Shown here: positions 14,000 through 22,824 of the stretch, in pieces | How the letters are laid out: each line of letters begins with the position of its first letter | Numbering within the stretch: the stretch's first letter is position 1 | Source of the DNA: JBCDBL01 sp039183635 | GTDB lineage: Bacteria; Pseudomonadota; Alphaproteobacteria; Caulobacterales; Parvularculaceae | NCBI GenBank assembly: GCA_039183635.1 | Contig: JBCDBL010000032.1 | Coordinates: forward strand, 1 to 34,472 | Length of the DNA stretch: 34,472 nucleotides | Reading direction: 5' to 3' | Made by a program: the position numbers and the translations under genes | The notes under the pieces: model-generated | What the model saw: only the letters and a program-made list of their open reading frames with translations | The model's database searches: none | Told to the model about the DNA's origin: nothing

Positions 14000-14383
14000 C
14001 TACATAACAATCACACCTATTCGGCGAAACGCTGCCGTCGCCCCGGCAGCATCCGCTTGCTTAACGAAAATATAGTCCGTATCGAACGTCGAAATAGCGA
14101 ATAACGCTATTTCTGCAGCAGCCAATGCGCCGGACAGCTCGGCAAGGACGCCTGTCATGGCGAAATCCAGCGGACCTTCGACAGCGAAGCACCGCCACCC
14201 CACCTCGACACGGTCGGCTGCGATATCGACTGTTTCAGAGATGACGATAGAGATTTCATCAGGGGTGCGCGTAACGCTGACAACCCCGTCGGCGTCCCAA
14301 ATACTTTCAGGGATCACGGCGTCGGGGGCGCAGCGGCAGATCTTGCACCGATCAGCTGTGAGGCGAAGACAAAGCGCGTCCAT
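14000..14383 (-). CDS. ACT-domain protein (CASTOR-type ACT)
   Basis: About 127 residues if the ATG at 14383 is used, four bases after the lpdA stop; the frame is open up to 14413, which would overlap lpdA. The C-terminal half has the ACT_7/CASTOR-like pattern: WRCFAVEGPLDFAMTGVLAE, LSGALAAAEI, then ALFAISTFDTDYIFVK. The N-terminal half is the matching divergent domain with SVTRTPDEISIV. ACT domains bind small ligands, often amino acids, but the ligand of this stand-alone family is not known to me. Cotranscription with lpdA is implied by spacing. Several cysteines (5, 13, 16, 18) cluster at the N-terminus. Confidence 0.8.
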   Translation of the reverse strand: MDALCLRLTADRCKICRCAPDAVIPESIWDADGVVSVTRTPDEISIVISETVDIAADRVEVGWRCFAVEGPLDFAMTGVLAELSGALAAAEIALFAISTFDTDYIFVKQADAAGATAAFRRIGVIVM

Positions 14384-14387
14384 GCGC

Positions 14388-15797
14388 TTACATCTGCATG
14401 GTCCAGCCTTCAACGCCCATGGCCGCCTGGCGCACCGCCTCGCTCATGGTCGGGTGTGCGTGGCAGGTCCGCGCGATGTCCTCCGATGAAGCGCCGAACT
14501 CCATGGCGACGCAGACCTCGTGTATCATTTCGCCAACGCCCGGGCCAATCATATGAGCGCCGAGAACCCTGTCGGTCTTCGCGTCTGCGATGATTTTCAC
14601 AAATCCGTCCGTCGTATGATTGGTTTTCGCCCGCGAATTGGCGGTGAAGGGGAACTTGCCTACGGTGTAGGCGACGCCCTCCTCCTTCAGCTGCTCCTCG
14701 GTTTTACCGACGGCGGCCGCTTCCGGATAGGTGTAAACGACGCCGGGGATGACGTCGTAATTCACGTGCCCCGCCTTGCCGGCGATGATCTCCGCGCAGG
14801 CGACGGCCTCATCCTCGGCCTTGTGGGCGAGCATCGGGCCGGGCGTCACATCGCCGATGGCGTAAACGCCGTCGAGATTGGTTTTGAAATGGGTCGTGGG
14901 GATAAACCCGCGCTCATTCACTTGAACGCCGACTTTTTCAAGGCCAAGTCCTTCTGTGTACGGCCTGCGCCCAATGGAGACGAGTACGACATCGCAATCG
15001 ATGGTCTCCGCATCGCCGCCCTTGGCGGGCTCCACCGACAACTTTACCTTGGTTTTCAGCTTCTCAGCGCCTGTGACTTTATACCCAAGCTTGAAGTTCA
15101 TGCCCTGCTTTTTCAGGATGCGTTGAAATTGCTTGGAAACCTCGCCGTCCATACCCGGCGTGATGCGGTCGAGGAACTCCACCACCGTCACCTCAGCGCC
15201 AAGGCGTCGCCAGACGGAGCCCATTTCAAGGCCGATATACCCGCCGCCCACGACCACCATGTGTTTCGGTACGGAGGGTAAGGACAATGCGCCCGTGGAG
15301 GAGACGATCTGTTGTTCGTCGATCTCAACGCCGGGCAAGGGCATAACTTCGGAGCCTGTGGCGATGACGATGTTCTTTGCAGAAATCTCCTGGGTCTTGC
15401 CGTCGGCGTCGGTCACTTTCACCTTGCCGGGGGCGATAATTTCACCGGCGCCGAGAAGACCCGTCACCTTGTTCTTTTTAAACAGATATTCAATGCCCTG
15501 GGTGAGGCCGTTCACCGCATCGTCTTTTTGGCCGAGCATTTTCGGCAAGTCGAGCTTGACGCCCGTCGCCTTGATGCCGAGGTCGGCGAATTCCGTTTTC
15601 GCAGCCTCATAAAGCTCAGAAGCGTGGAGCATCGCCTTTGACGGGATGCACCCGACATTGAGGCATGTGCCGCCAAACCGCTTGGTTTCGCGCTTTTCGA
15701 TACAAGCAACGGACAGCCCGAGTTGAGCTGCGCGAATGGCGCAATTGTATCCGCCGGGGCCGCCCCCGATGACAACGACGTCGAAGCTGTCGGCCAT
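14388..15797 (-). CDS. lpdA: Dihydrolipoyl dehydrogenase (E3)
   Basis: A 469-residue FAD flavoprotein that reoxidises dihydrolipoyl groups of the 2-oxoglutarate dehydrogenase E2 (and possibly other complexes), passing electrons to NAD+. Visible features are the N-terminal FAD fold VVVIGGGPGGYNCAIRAAQ, the redox disulfide in GGTCLNVGCIPSKA (C45, C50), the NAD fold VVVGGGYIGLEMGSVW, the second FAD contact YAIGDVTPGPMLAHKA, and the dimer-interface active-site pair in HAHPTMSE (H448, E453). It lies 76 bases or so after odhB on the same strand, last enzyme of the sucA-odhB-lpdA set. Confidence 0.97.
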   Translation of the reverse strand: MADSFDVVVIGGGPGGYNCAIRAAQLGLSVACIEKRETKRFGGTCLNVGCIPSKAMLHASELYEAAKTEFADLGIKATGVKLDLPKMLGQKDDAVNGLTQGIEYLFKKNKVTGLLGAGEIIAPGKVKVTDADGKTQEISAKNIVIATGSEVMPLPGVEIDEQQIVSSTGALSLPSVPKHMVVVGGGYIGLEMGSVWRRLGAEVTVVEFLDRITPGMDGEVSKQFQRILKKQGMNFKLGYKVTGAEKLKTKVKLSVEPAKGGDAETIDCDVVLVSIGRRPYTEGLGLEKVGVQVNERGFIPTTHFKTNLDGVYAIGDVTPGPMLAHKAEDEAVACAEIIAGKAGHVNYDVIPGVVYTYPEAAAVGKTEEQLKEEGVAYTVGKFPFTANSRAKTNHTTDGFVKIIADAKTDRVLGAHMIGPGVGEMIHEVCVAMEFGASSEDIARTCHAHPTMSEAVRQAAMGVEGWTMQM

Positions 15798-15873
15798 AGT
15801 AAGTATCCTGATTTTTAAAGTCTTCGAGAGGAAACAGCGACTGACGTCGCCGCTATCGATTTATATGTAAGAG

Positions 15874-17379
15874 CTAGAGATCCAGCAACAAGCGTTTCGG
15901 GTCTTCCAGGCTTTCTTTGACGCGAACAAGGAAGGTCACAGCGCCTTTGCCGTCAACGATGCGGTGATCGTAGGACAGCGCCAGATACATCATCGGGCGG
16001 ATCACCACCTGGCCGTCCCGGACCACAGGGCGCTGCTCGATGCGGTGCATGCCGAGAATGCCGGACTGGGGCGCATTTAAAATCGGCGAGGACATGAGAG
16101 AGCCGTAAACGCCGCCATTGGAAATCGTGAACGTGCCGCCCTGCATTTCTTCCAGCTTCAGCTCGCCTTTGCGGGCGCGGGCGCCAAAATCGCCGATTTC
16201 CGCTTCGATGCCGGCGAGAGACTTCATATCCGCATCGCGCACCACCGGCACCACGAGGCCCTTGTCAGACCCCACCGCAACGCCGATGTCGTAATGGTTC
16301 TTATAGATGATGTCCGCGCCGTCGATTTCGGCGTTCACATCGGGGATTTCCTTCAGGGCGTGAACGCAAGCCTTCACGAACAAACCCATAAAGCCGAGCT
16401 TGACGCCATGCTTTTTCTCAAACAGCTCCTTATACTGTTTGCGCACGTCCATCACCGCCGTCATGTCGACGTCGTTGTAGGTGGTGAGCATCGCGGCGGC
16501 GTTTTGCGCCTCCTTCAGGCGGCGGGCGATGGTCTGACGCAGACGCGTCATCTTCACCCGCTCCTCTCGGGGCCCCAGCTCCCGCGGGGCGGACGGAGCC
16601 TTTGTTGCAGCAGGTTGAGCGCCGCCGCGTTCCAAGAAAGCAAGGGCGTCGCCCTTGGTGACGCGACCGTCTTTACCGGACCCAGGGATTTGTCCCGCAT
16701 CCAAATTGTTTTCAGACACGATGCGCTGAACCGATGGGGCGAGCGGCGCGCCAGCGGGCGCAGAGGACGGAGCCGCTGCAGCTTGCGGCGCAGGCCCAGA
16801 GGCGGCGGGTTGCGCTGAAGCCGCGGCGCCAGCCTCCATTTTGGCGAGCAAGGCGCCGACCTCAACCACATCGCCTTCAGCAACGGAAATTTCCGTGATT
16901 GCGCCATCGGCCGGAGCCGGCACGTCCATAGAGGCTTTATCTGTCTCCAGAGAAACAATGGGATCGTCGGTTTTCACCGCATCGCCCACTTTCACAAAAA
17001 TCTCGCCAACCTCCGCTTCAGTCACAGATTCGCCGGCCTGGGGCACGGTGATGTCGAGAATGTCTCCGCCGCCGGAGGACGCCGGGGCCGGCGCTGCAGC
17101 GGGTTCCGGCGCGGGGGTAGACCCGTTCGATTTCGCCGCGCCGCTCTCATCAAGAGCGCCCAGCAAGGCGCCGACCTCAACCGTGTCGCCGTCTTTGGCG
17201 GTAATTTCCGACAAAACGCCGGACACCGGCGCCGGCACTTCGACGGAGACTTTGTCTGTCTCCAGCTCCACCAGGGGCTCGTCGGCGTTCACTGCATCGC
17301 CTTCTTTTTTCAGCCATTGGGCGATCGTTGCTTCCGTAACAGACTCGCCAAGGGTCGGCACCCGAATTTCAGTCGCCAT
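15874..17379 (-). CDS. odhB: Dihydrolipoyllysine-residue succinyltransferase (E2 of 2-oxoglutarate dehydrogenase), two lipoyl domains
   Basis: With the start at 17379 (MATEIRVPTLGESV) the protein has 501 residues; an ATG at 17397 would add six. Domains in order are lipoyl domain 1 (1-77, lipoyl lysine K43 in ETDKVS), an Ala/Pro linker, lipoyl domain 2 (about 106-181, K148 in ETDKAS), a second Ala/Pro linker, the E1/E3-binding domain (about 213-250, SVQRIVSENNLDAGQIPGSG), and the catalytic domain (about 275-501) with YDHRIVDG holding H472 and D476. Most bacterial E2o proteins carry one lipoyl domain; two are known in some alphaproteobacteria. It transfers succinyl from lipoamide to CoA. It follows sucA by about 46 bases. 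Confidence 0.95.
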   Translation of the reverse strand: MATEIRVPTLGESVTEATIAQWLKKEGDAVNADEPLVELETDKVSVEVPAPVSGVLSEITAKDGDTVEVGALLGALDESGAAKSNGSTPAPEPAAAPAPASSGGGDILDITVPQAGESVTEAEVGEIFVKVGDAVKTDDPIVSLETDKASMDVPAPADGAITEISVAEGDVVEVGALLAKMEAGAAASAQPAASGPAPQAAAAPSSAPAGAPLAPSVQRIVSENNLDAGQIPGSGKDGRVTKGDALAFLERGGAQPAATKAPSAPRELGPREERVKMTRLRQTIARRLKEAQNAAAMLTTYNDVDMTAVMDVRKQYKELFEKKHGVKLGFMGLFVKACVHALKEIPDVNAEIDGADIIYKNHYDIGVAVGSDKGLVVPVVRDADMKSLAGIEAEIGDFGARARKGELKLEEMQGGTFTISNGGVYGSLMSSPILNAPQSGILGMHRIEQRPVVRDGQVVIRPMMYLALSYDHRIVDGKGAVTFLVRVKESLEDPKRLLLDL

Positions 17380-17425
17380 ATTTTTTTCCGTGCTCATCAA
17401 GCCAACCTAGAAAAAGGCCGGGGGG

Positions 17426-20401
17426 TTAAACTGTCAACGCATCGTCCATAAAAGCTGCAAGCTCAGCCTGGTGTTTGCTCATAAGACCCGTCGCCGGAGA
17501 GGCGGCGGCCGGCCGGCCGGCATAGCGCGCACGGGCGCTGGCTGCGCCGATCTGGTTCAGCGTCCATTCGATGTTCGGCTCCATGAAGAACCAACCGCCC
17601 ATGTTTTTCGGCTCTTCCTGACACCAGACCATGTCCGCGTTTTTAAATCGCTCCAGCTCTTTCATAAGAGAATGGGCCGGGAACGGATAAAACTGCTCAA
17701 CACGGAGTAAATAAACATCGTTGACGCCGCGCTTCTCACGCTCCTCGAACAGATCGTAATAAACCTTGCCGGAGCACATGACGACGCGCTTAATCTTATC
17801 GTCCGCCACAAGTTTCACTGTGGAGCCGGGCTTATACTCTGCATCATCCCACAATACGCGGTGGAAGGAAGAGCCGGGGCCCATCTCCGCCAGAGTGGAA
17901 GTTGCGCGTTTGTGGCGCAAAAGCGACTTCGGCGTCATAAGGATCAACGGCTTACGGAACGGACGACGGATCTGGCGACGCAGAATGTGGAAATAGTTCG
18001 CCGGCGTCGTGCAGTTGGCGACCTGAAGATTATCCTGCGCGCACAATTGCAGGAAGCGCTCCAACCGGGCGGAGGAATGCTCCGGCCCCTGCCCCTCATA
18101 GCCATGCGGCAACAAGCACACAAGACCGGACATGCGCAGCCATTTGCGCTCGCCGGAGGAAATAAACTGATCGAAGATCGTCTGGGCGCCGTTGGCGAAG
18201 TCGCCGAATTGCGCTTCCCACAGGGGCAGACAATTGGGATCGGCCACAGAATAACCGTACTCAAATCCAAGCACGGCGAACTCCGACAAACTGGAGTCGA
18301 TCACTTCATACTCCGCTTGATCGCCGCCAAGGTTATTCAGTGGTGTATACGGAGCTTCTGTTTCCTGGTCCGTAAACCGGGAATGGCGCTGGGAGAACGT
18401 GCCGCGCGCGCAATCCTGGCCGGACAAACGCACCTTATGGCCTTCCTTCAGCAAAGACCCGAACGCCAGAGCCTCGCCGGTCGCCCAATCTATCCCCTCG
18501 CCCGTATCGAACATTTTCGCTTTGGCCTTCATCAGGCGGACGATGGTTTTATGGGCGTTGAAATCGGCGGGTATCTCCGTAAGCTTCGCACCGATCGCTT
18601 TTAGGTCTTCGATCTCCACGGACGTGTCGCCGCGACGATCGTCATCGGACGCCAGGCAGAACCCCGACCAGGCGCCGTCCAGCCAATCGGCCTTGTTTGG
18701 TTTGAAGCTTTCGCCAGCCTCAAATTCTTCTCGCAAAAACGCCTGGGTCGCCGCAACCTCCTCGTCCACCCAGTCCCGGGTGACGACGCCTTCGGCCACC
18801 AAACGGTCCGCATATAGCGCCTGGGTCGTGCGATGACCGCCGATCTTTTTATACATCAGCGGCTGGGTGAAGGACGGCTCATCGCCCTCATTGTGGCCAA
18901 ACCGTCGATAGCAGAACATGTCGATGACGACGTCCTTGCCGAACTTCATCCGGAATTCGGCCGCCACCTTGGCGGCGTAGACCACCGCTTCCGGATCATC
19001 CCCGTTCACATGAAAAATCGGCGCCTGAACCATCAGCGCGACGTCGGAGGGGTATGGGGAAGACCGGGAGTATTTCGGGCTTGTTGTAAAGCCAATTTGG
19101 TTGTTGACGACAAAATGAATGGTGCCGCCCGTTTTATATCCTTTAAGACCCGACAGACCGAAACATTCCGCAACTACGCCCTGGCCCGCGAAAGCGGCGT
19201 CGCCATGGAGCAAAAGCGGCATCACATGGGTGCGCGGGGATTCAATCGCGTCGGGAACGGGCAGCCTGTCTTGCTTCGCGCGGGACTTGCCCAGAACAAC
19301 GGGGTTCACCGCCTCAAGGTGGGAGGGGTTCGCCGTCAAGGACAGATGCACGCTGTTGCCGTCAAATTCCCGGTCCGATGAGGCGCCCAGGTGATACTTT
19401 ACGTCCCCCGAGCCGTCGACATCGTCAGGCGTGATGGAGCCGCCCTGGAATTCATGAAAAATCTGATGGTACGGCTTGCCCATCACGGCGGACAAAACAT
19501 TGAGCCGGCCGCGGTGGGGCATGCCGAGAATAATTTCCTTAACGCCGAGCGCGCCGCCGCGCTTGATCAATTGCTCAAGCGCAGGGACCATCGCCTCACC
19601 GCCGTCAAGACCGAACCGTTTCGTCCCGGCGTATTTAACATGGAGAAACTTTTCGAAGCCTTCCGCCTCGATGAGTTTCTTCATGATCGCCTTTTTACCC
19701 TCGTTGGTGAAGGCGATTTCCTTGTCTTTGCCCTCAATCCGTTTTTGGATCCAACCCTTTTGCTCCGGATCGGTGATGTGCATGAACTCAACGGCGAACG
19801 TGCCGCAATAGGTGCGGCGGACGATCTCCAGAATCTCGCGCATCGTCGCCGCCTCAAGGCCAAGCACGTAATCGAGGAAAATCGGTCGATCGAGATCGCC
19901 TTCTGTAAATCCGTAGGCGGAGGGCTCGAACTCTTCAAGATTGGCTTTTTCGGCGATGCCGAGGGGGTCGAGATCGGCGATAAGATGTCCGCGGATCCGG
20001 TAGGCGCGGATCAGCATCAGGGCCCTGAGGCTGTCTTTCGTCGCAGCCCGGATCTCATCTTCAAAGGCCGCCGGCGCGCGGGCGGCGATTTTCTTTTCAA
20101 GCGCATCTTCCACAGCCGGCCAGTCGCCATCGAACACGGCGGTCATCTCGCCGTTCACCGGCTTCGGCCAGTCGGCGCGCTTCCAGCTCGGCCCGTCGGC
20201 GGCTTTGGTCACCGATTGGACATCGTCGCCAAGGCCATCGAAAAAGTCCCGCCATTCAGCATCAACGCTTGCGGGGTTTTTGACGTATTTGGCGTAGAGA
20301 TTCTCTATGAAGGGAGCGTTTGCTCCGAACAGGAAGGAAGTGGCTTCTAAGATAGAATTCGGCGCTGGTTCGGCGGCGTCGTCGCGCGCATCGTGGGCCA
20401 T
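17426..20401 (-). CDS. sucA: 2-oxoglutarate dehydrogenase E1 component
   Basis: A 991-residue thiamine diphosphate enzyme that decarboxylates 2-oxoglutarate and succinylates the E2 lipoyl group. Family features are the N-terminal E2-binding segment (FLFGANAPFIENLYAKY), RIRGHLIADLDPL, the substrate and ThDP site GMPHRGRLNVLSAVMGKPYH, the GDAAFAGQGVVAE segment, the ThDP/Mg site NNQIGFTTSP, RRFGHNEGDEPSFTQPLMY, and the C-terminal LLPHGYEGQGPEHSSARLER. The length is normal. It starts the sucA-odhB-lpdA-ACT run and has its own leader (20402-20525) after the sucD hairpin, so it may be transcribed both from sucC and from its own promoter. Confidence 0.97.
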   Translation of the reverse strand: MAHDARDDAAEPAPNSILEATSFLFGANAPFIENLYAKYVKNPASVDAEWRDFFDGLGDDVQSVTKAADGPSWKRADWPKPVNGEMTAVFDGDWPAVEDALEKKIAARAPAAFEDEIRAATKDSLRALMLIRAYRIRGHLIADLDPLGIAEKANLEEFEPSAYGFTEGDLDRPIFLDYVLGLEAATMREILEIVRRTYCGTFAVEFMHITDPEQKGWIQKRIEGKDKEIAFTNEGKKAIMKKLIEAEGFEKFLHVKYAGTKRFGLDGGEAMVPALEQLIKRGGALGVKEIILGMPHRGRLNVLSAVMGKPYHQIFHEFQGGSITPDDVDGSGDVKYHLGASSDREFDGNSVHLSLTANPSHLEAVNPVVLGKSRAKQDRLPVPDAIESPRTHVMPLLLHGDAAFAGQGVVAECFGLSGLKGYKTGGTIHFVVNNQIGFTTSPKYSRSSPYPSDVALMVQAPIFHVNGDDPEAVVYAAKVAAEFRMKFGKDVVIDMFCYRRFGHNEGDEPSFTQPLMYKKIGGHRTTQALYADRLVAEGVVTRDWVDEEVAATQAFLREEFEAGESFKPNKADWLDGAWSGFCLASDDDRRGDTSVEIEDLKAIGAKLTEIPADFNAHKTIVRLMKAKAKMFDTGEGIDWATGEALAFGSLLKEGHKVRLSGQDCARGTFSQRHSRFTDQETEAPYTPLNNLGGDQAEYEVIDSSLSEFAVLGFEYGYSVADPNCLPLWEAQFGDFANGAQTIFDQFISSGERKWLRMSGLVCLLPHGYEGQGPEHSSARLERFLQLCAQDNLQVANCTTPANYFHILRRQIRRPFRKPLILMTPKSLLRHKRATSTLAEMGPGSSFHRVLWDDAEYKPGSTVKLVADDKIKRVVMCSGKVYYDLFEEREKRGVNDVYLLRVEQFYPFPAHSLMKELERFKNADMVWCQEEPKNMGGWFFMEPNIEWTLNQIGAASARARYAGRPAAASPATGLMSKHQAELAAFMDDALTV

Positions 20402-20525
20402 GGGCCTATACTCTCGCGGGCTTTGTGTTGTTGTTAACTATAAATATGCCGGTTTTTCTATTACCCAAGACTTAAAACACGCAACAGATTTTCAACTTTT
20501 TCGTCAATTTGTGATGACGAGACGT
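20402..20525 (-). promoter_or_regulatory. sucA leader with possible promoter
   Basis: This AT-rich leader contains several -35-like words on the minus strand, among them TTGACG (about 20476), and TTGGGT followed after 16 bases by TATTTA. No pair is good enough to name the promoter with confidence. The change from the GC-rich hairpin behind sucD to an AT-rich leader supports a separate start for sucA. Confidence 0.3.
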
Positions 20526-20552
20526 CGCGCGCACCAAAATGGAGGGCGCGCG
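20526..20552 (-). terminator. GC-rich hairpin after sucD
   Basis: Nine bases after the sucD stop, CGCGCGCACC (20526-20535) can pair with GGGCGCGCG (20544-20552), giving a nine-pair stem with one bulged base. There is no T-run after it on the minus strand, so it may only attenuate or stabilise the sucCD message. Confidence 0.4.
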
Positions 20553-20561
20553 CGGACGATT

Positions 20562-21437
20562 TTAGCCGTTCAGGAGCTCCACCAAGGTGGACCCAAGTGC
20601 TGCAGGCGTCGGCGAAACGGAGATGCCGGCCGATTTCATAGCTTCGATTTTAGAGCCGGCGTCGCCTTTGCCGCCAGCGACGATCGCCCCGGCGTGGCCC
20701 ATGCGTCGGCCCGGAGGCGCGGTCACGCCTGCGATGAAACCCACCGTCGGCTTTTTGACGCTGTTCGACTTCAAAAATGCGGCCGCATCCTCTTCCGCTG
20801 AACCGCCGATCTCGCCAATCATAATAATGGAGTGCGTGTCGTCGTCGGCCAGGAACATTTCCAGGACGTCGATGAACTCCGTACCTTTTACAGGATCGCC
20901 GCCGATGCCGACGCACGTGGACTGTCCAAGGCCCGCCGTCGTCGTCTGGTGCACGGCTTCATAGGTCAGCGTCCCGGAACGCGAGACGATTCCCACATTG
21001 CCTTTTTTATGAATGTGGCCGGGCATGATGCCGATCTTACATTCACCCGGCGTGATGACGCCGGGGCAATTCGGGCCGACAAGACGGGTTTTGGAGCCTT
21101 GCAGCGCCCGCTCCACCTTCACCATATCGAGGACCGGAATGCCCTCCGTGATGCAAATCACAAGCGGAATCTCTGCGGCGATGGCCTCAAGAATTGAATC
21201 TGCGGCGAAGGGCGGCGGCACGTAGACTGCAGACGCCGTCGCGCCGGTCTTATCCATCGCCTCGGCCACGGTGTCGAACACCGGCAAATCGAGATGGCTC
21301 TGGCCGCCCTTGCCCGGCGTCACGCCGCCGACGACGTTCGTGCCGTAGGCGATCGCCTGTTCGGAGTGGAAGGTCCCTTGCGAGCCTGTGAAGCCTTGCG
21401 TGATGACTTTGGTGTTTTTATCGACGAGTACGGACAT
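20562..21437 (-). CDS. sucD: Succinyl-CoA synthetase alpha subunit
   Basis: A 291-residue subunit that binds CoA and carries the histidine phosphorylated during conversion of succinyl-CoA to succinate with formation of ATP or GTP. Visible are the Rossmann CoA-binding domain with VITQGFTGSQGTFHSEQAIA, VPPPFAADSILEA, the GPNCPGVITPGECKIGIMPG stretch, and the active-site loop GRRMGHAGAIVAGGKGDAGS containing the phosphorylated histidine (near 245). The ATG begins one base after the sucC stop and its GGAGG ribosome-binding site lies inside sucC, so translation of the pair is coupled. Confidence 0.97.
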   Translation of the reverse strand: MSVLVDKNTKVITQGFTGSQGTFHSEQAIAYGTNVVGGVTPGKGGQSHLDLPVFDTVAEAMDKTGATASAVYVPPPFAADSILEAIAAEIPLVICITEGIPVLDMVKVERALQGSKTRLVGPNCPGVITPGECKIGIMPGHIHKKGNVGIVSRSGTLTYEAVHQTTTAGLGQSTCVGIGGDPVKGTEFIDVLEMFLADDDTHSIIMIGEIGGSAEEDAAAFLKSNSVKKPTVGFIAGVTAPPGRRMGHAGAIVAGGKGDAGSKIEAMKSAGISVSPTPAALGSTLVELLNG

Positions 21438-21438
21438 G

Positions 21439-22638
21439 TTACGAAGCCTCCTTCACGGCTTTCACGACCTTTTGCGCCGCGTCGTCCAAATCGTCCGCAG
21501 GCGTGATGGCGAGGCCGGAGGTCGACAGGATCTCCTTGCCTTGTTCAACGTTCGTGCCTTCAAGCCGCACGACCAGCGGCACCGTCAGGCCCACCTCCTT
21601 GGTGGCGGCGATGACGCCCTCCGCAATAATATCGCAGCGCATGATGCCGCCGAAAATATTGACGAGGATGCCTTTGACGTTGGGATCGGAAGTGATGATC
21701 TTGAACGCCTCGGTCACTTTTTCTTTCGTGGCGCCGCCGCCGACATCGAGGAAGTTCGCCGGCTCGGCCCCGTAATGCTTGATGATGTCCATGGTCGCCA
21801 TCGCAAGGCCGGCGCCGTTCACCATGCAGCCGATATCGCCGTCGAGCTTGACGTAGGACAGATCCCATTTCGAGGCCTCGACCTCCGCCGGGTCCTCCTC
21901 GGTGAGGTCCCGCAGCTCCATAATGTCGTCATGGCGGTAAAGCGCGTTTGAATCGAACCCGACCTTGGCGTCTAGAACTTTCACGTCCCCATCCTTGGTG
22001 ACGATCAGCGGGTTGATTTCCAGCATGCTCATGTCCTTCTCCACGAAGGCCTGGTAGAGCTTCAAGATCAGCGCCGTGCATTGCTTGAACGCGCCGCCGG
22101 AAAGCCCCAAAGCCTTCGCCACGGAGCGGCCATGGTGCGGCATGCAGCCTGTCGCGGGGTCAACGCTCAGGGTGAAGATTTTCTCAGGCGTATTGTGGGC
22201 GACCTCTTCAATGTCCATGCCGCCTTCGGCCGAGGCCACAAACGCGACCCGCCCGGTTTCCCGATCGACCAGGATCGACAGGTAAAGCTCGTCGGCGATG
22301 TCGGAGCCGTCTTCGATATAAATCCGGTTGACCTGCTTGCCGGCCTCGCCCGTTTGCTTGGTGACAAGCGTCTTGCCCAGCATTTGCCTGGCGAAATCAG
22401 CAGCCTCCTCCGGCGACTTGGCGAGGCGCACGCCCCCGGCCTCCCCGGCCTCGGGCTCCTTGAACTTGCCTTTGCCGCGGCCGCCGGCGTGGATTTGCGC
22501 TTTGACGACGTAAACGGGACCGGGCAGCGCCTTGGCGGCGGCTTCGGCTTGATCCGGGCTCATCACGACACGTCCGTCGGACACAGGCGCGCCGAAGGAC
22601 TTTAAAAGCTGTTTGGCTTGGTATTCATGGATATTCAT
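21439..22638 (-). CDS. sucC: Succinyl-CoA synthetase beta subunit
   Basis: A 399-residue ATP-grasp subunit that binds nucleotide and succinate. The N-terminal MNIHEYQAKQLLKSFGAPV, the ATP-grasp core (VVKAQIHAGGRGKGKFK), LEINPLIVTKDGDVKVLDAK, and the C-terminal NIFGGIMRCDIIAEG with RLEGTNVEQGKEIL are all typical. The frame is open to 22716, but ATG 22638 with CGGAG eight bases upstream is the conserved start. It opens the sucCD-sucA-odhB-lpdA block; a promoter-like sequence lies about 75-100 bases upstream. Confidence 0.97.
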   Translation of the reverse strand: MNIHEYQAKQLLKSFGAPVSDGRVVMSPDQAEAAAKALPGPVYVVKAQIHAGGRGKGKFKEPEAGEAGGVRLAKSPEEAADFARQMLGKTLVTKQTGEAGKQVNRIYIEDGSDIADELYLSILVDRETGRVAFVASAEGGMDIEEVAHNTPEKIFTLSVDPATGCMPHHGRSVAKALGLSGGAFKQCTALILKLYQAFVEKDMSMLEINPLIVTKDGDVKVLDAKVGFDSNALYRHDDIMELRDLTEEDPAEVEASKWDLSYVKLDGDIGCMVNGAGLAMATMDIIKHYGAEPANFLDVGGGATKEKVTEAFKIITSDPNVKGILVNIFGGIMRCDIIAEGVIAATKEVGLTVPLVVRLEGTNVEQGKEILSTSGLAITPADDLDDAAQKVVKAVKEAS

Positions 22639-22696
22639 ATGGTTGCTCCGAAGCGGCGCCGTCCTGCGGGACGCGAAACGGCGTCGGAACGAGTGG

Positions 22697-22736
22697 GCGC
22701 GGACAGATCCGCGCATAGGAAGAATCAGCGCGTCAA
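22697..22736 (-). promoter_or_regulatory. Probable sucC promoter with downstream hairpin
   Basis: On the minus strand TTGACGC (22736..22730) is a perfect match to the Caulobacter housekeeping -35 element TTGACGS. It is followed after 10 bases by CCTATGCG (22719..22712), which matches only the central CTA of GCTANAWC. A 7-base-pair hairpin, GCGCGGA-CAGA-TCCGCGC (22697-22714), overlaps the -10-like box and could sit at the start of the message. Pattern-based call. Confidence 0.4.
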
Positions 22737-22824
22737 GCTCTGATCAATGCGACTTATAACACCGTTCAAAAGGCGCGCAACTAAGGTTAACGGCGTTTCG
22801 AAAAGAATTAAGACATGAGAATCG

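Noticed and set aside
19391..20350. Long plus-strand open frame (319 codons) opposite sucA
   Set aside because: It is the antisense shadow of sucA in GC-rich DNA, with no family resemblance and no ribosome-binding site. The same holds for the plus-strand frames at 585-1442, 1367-2815, 5687-6589, 14520-15281, 23086-24060, 25730-26707, 26956-27969 and 27992-28711.
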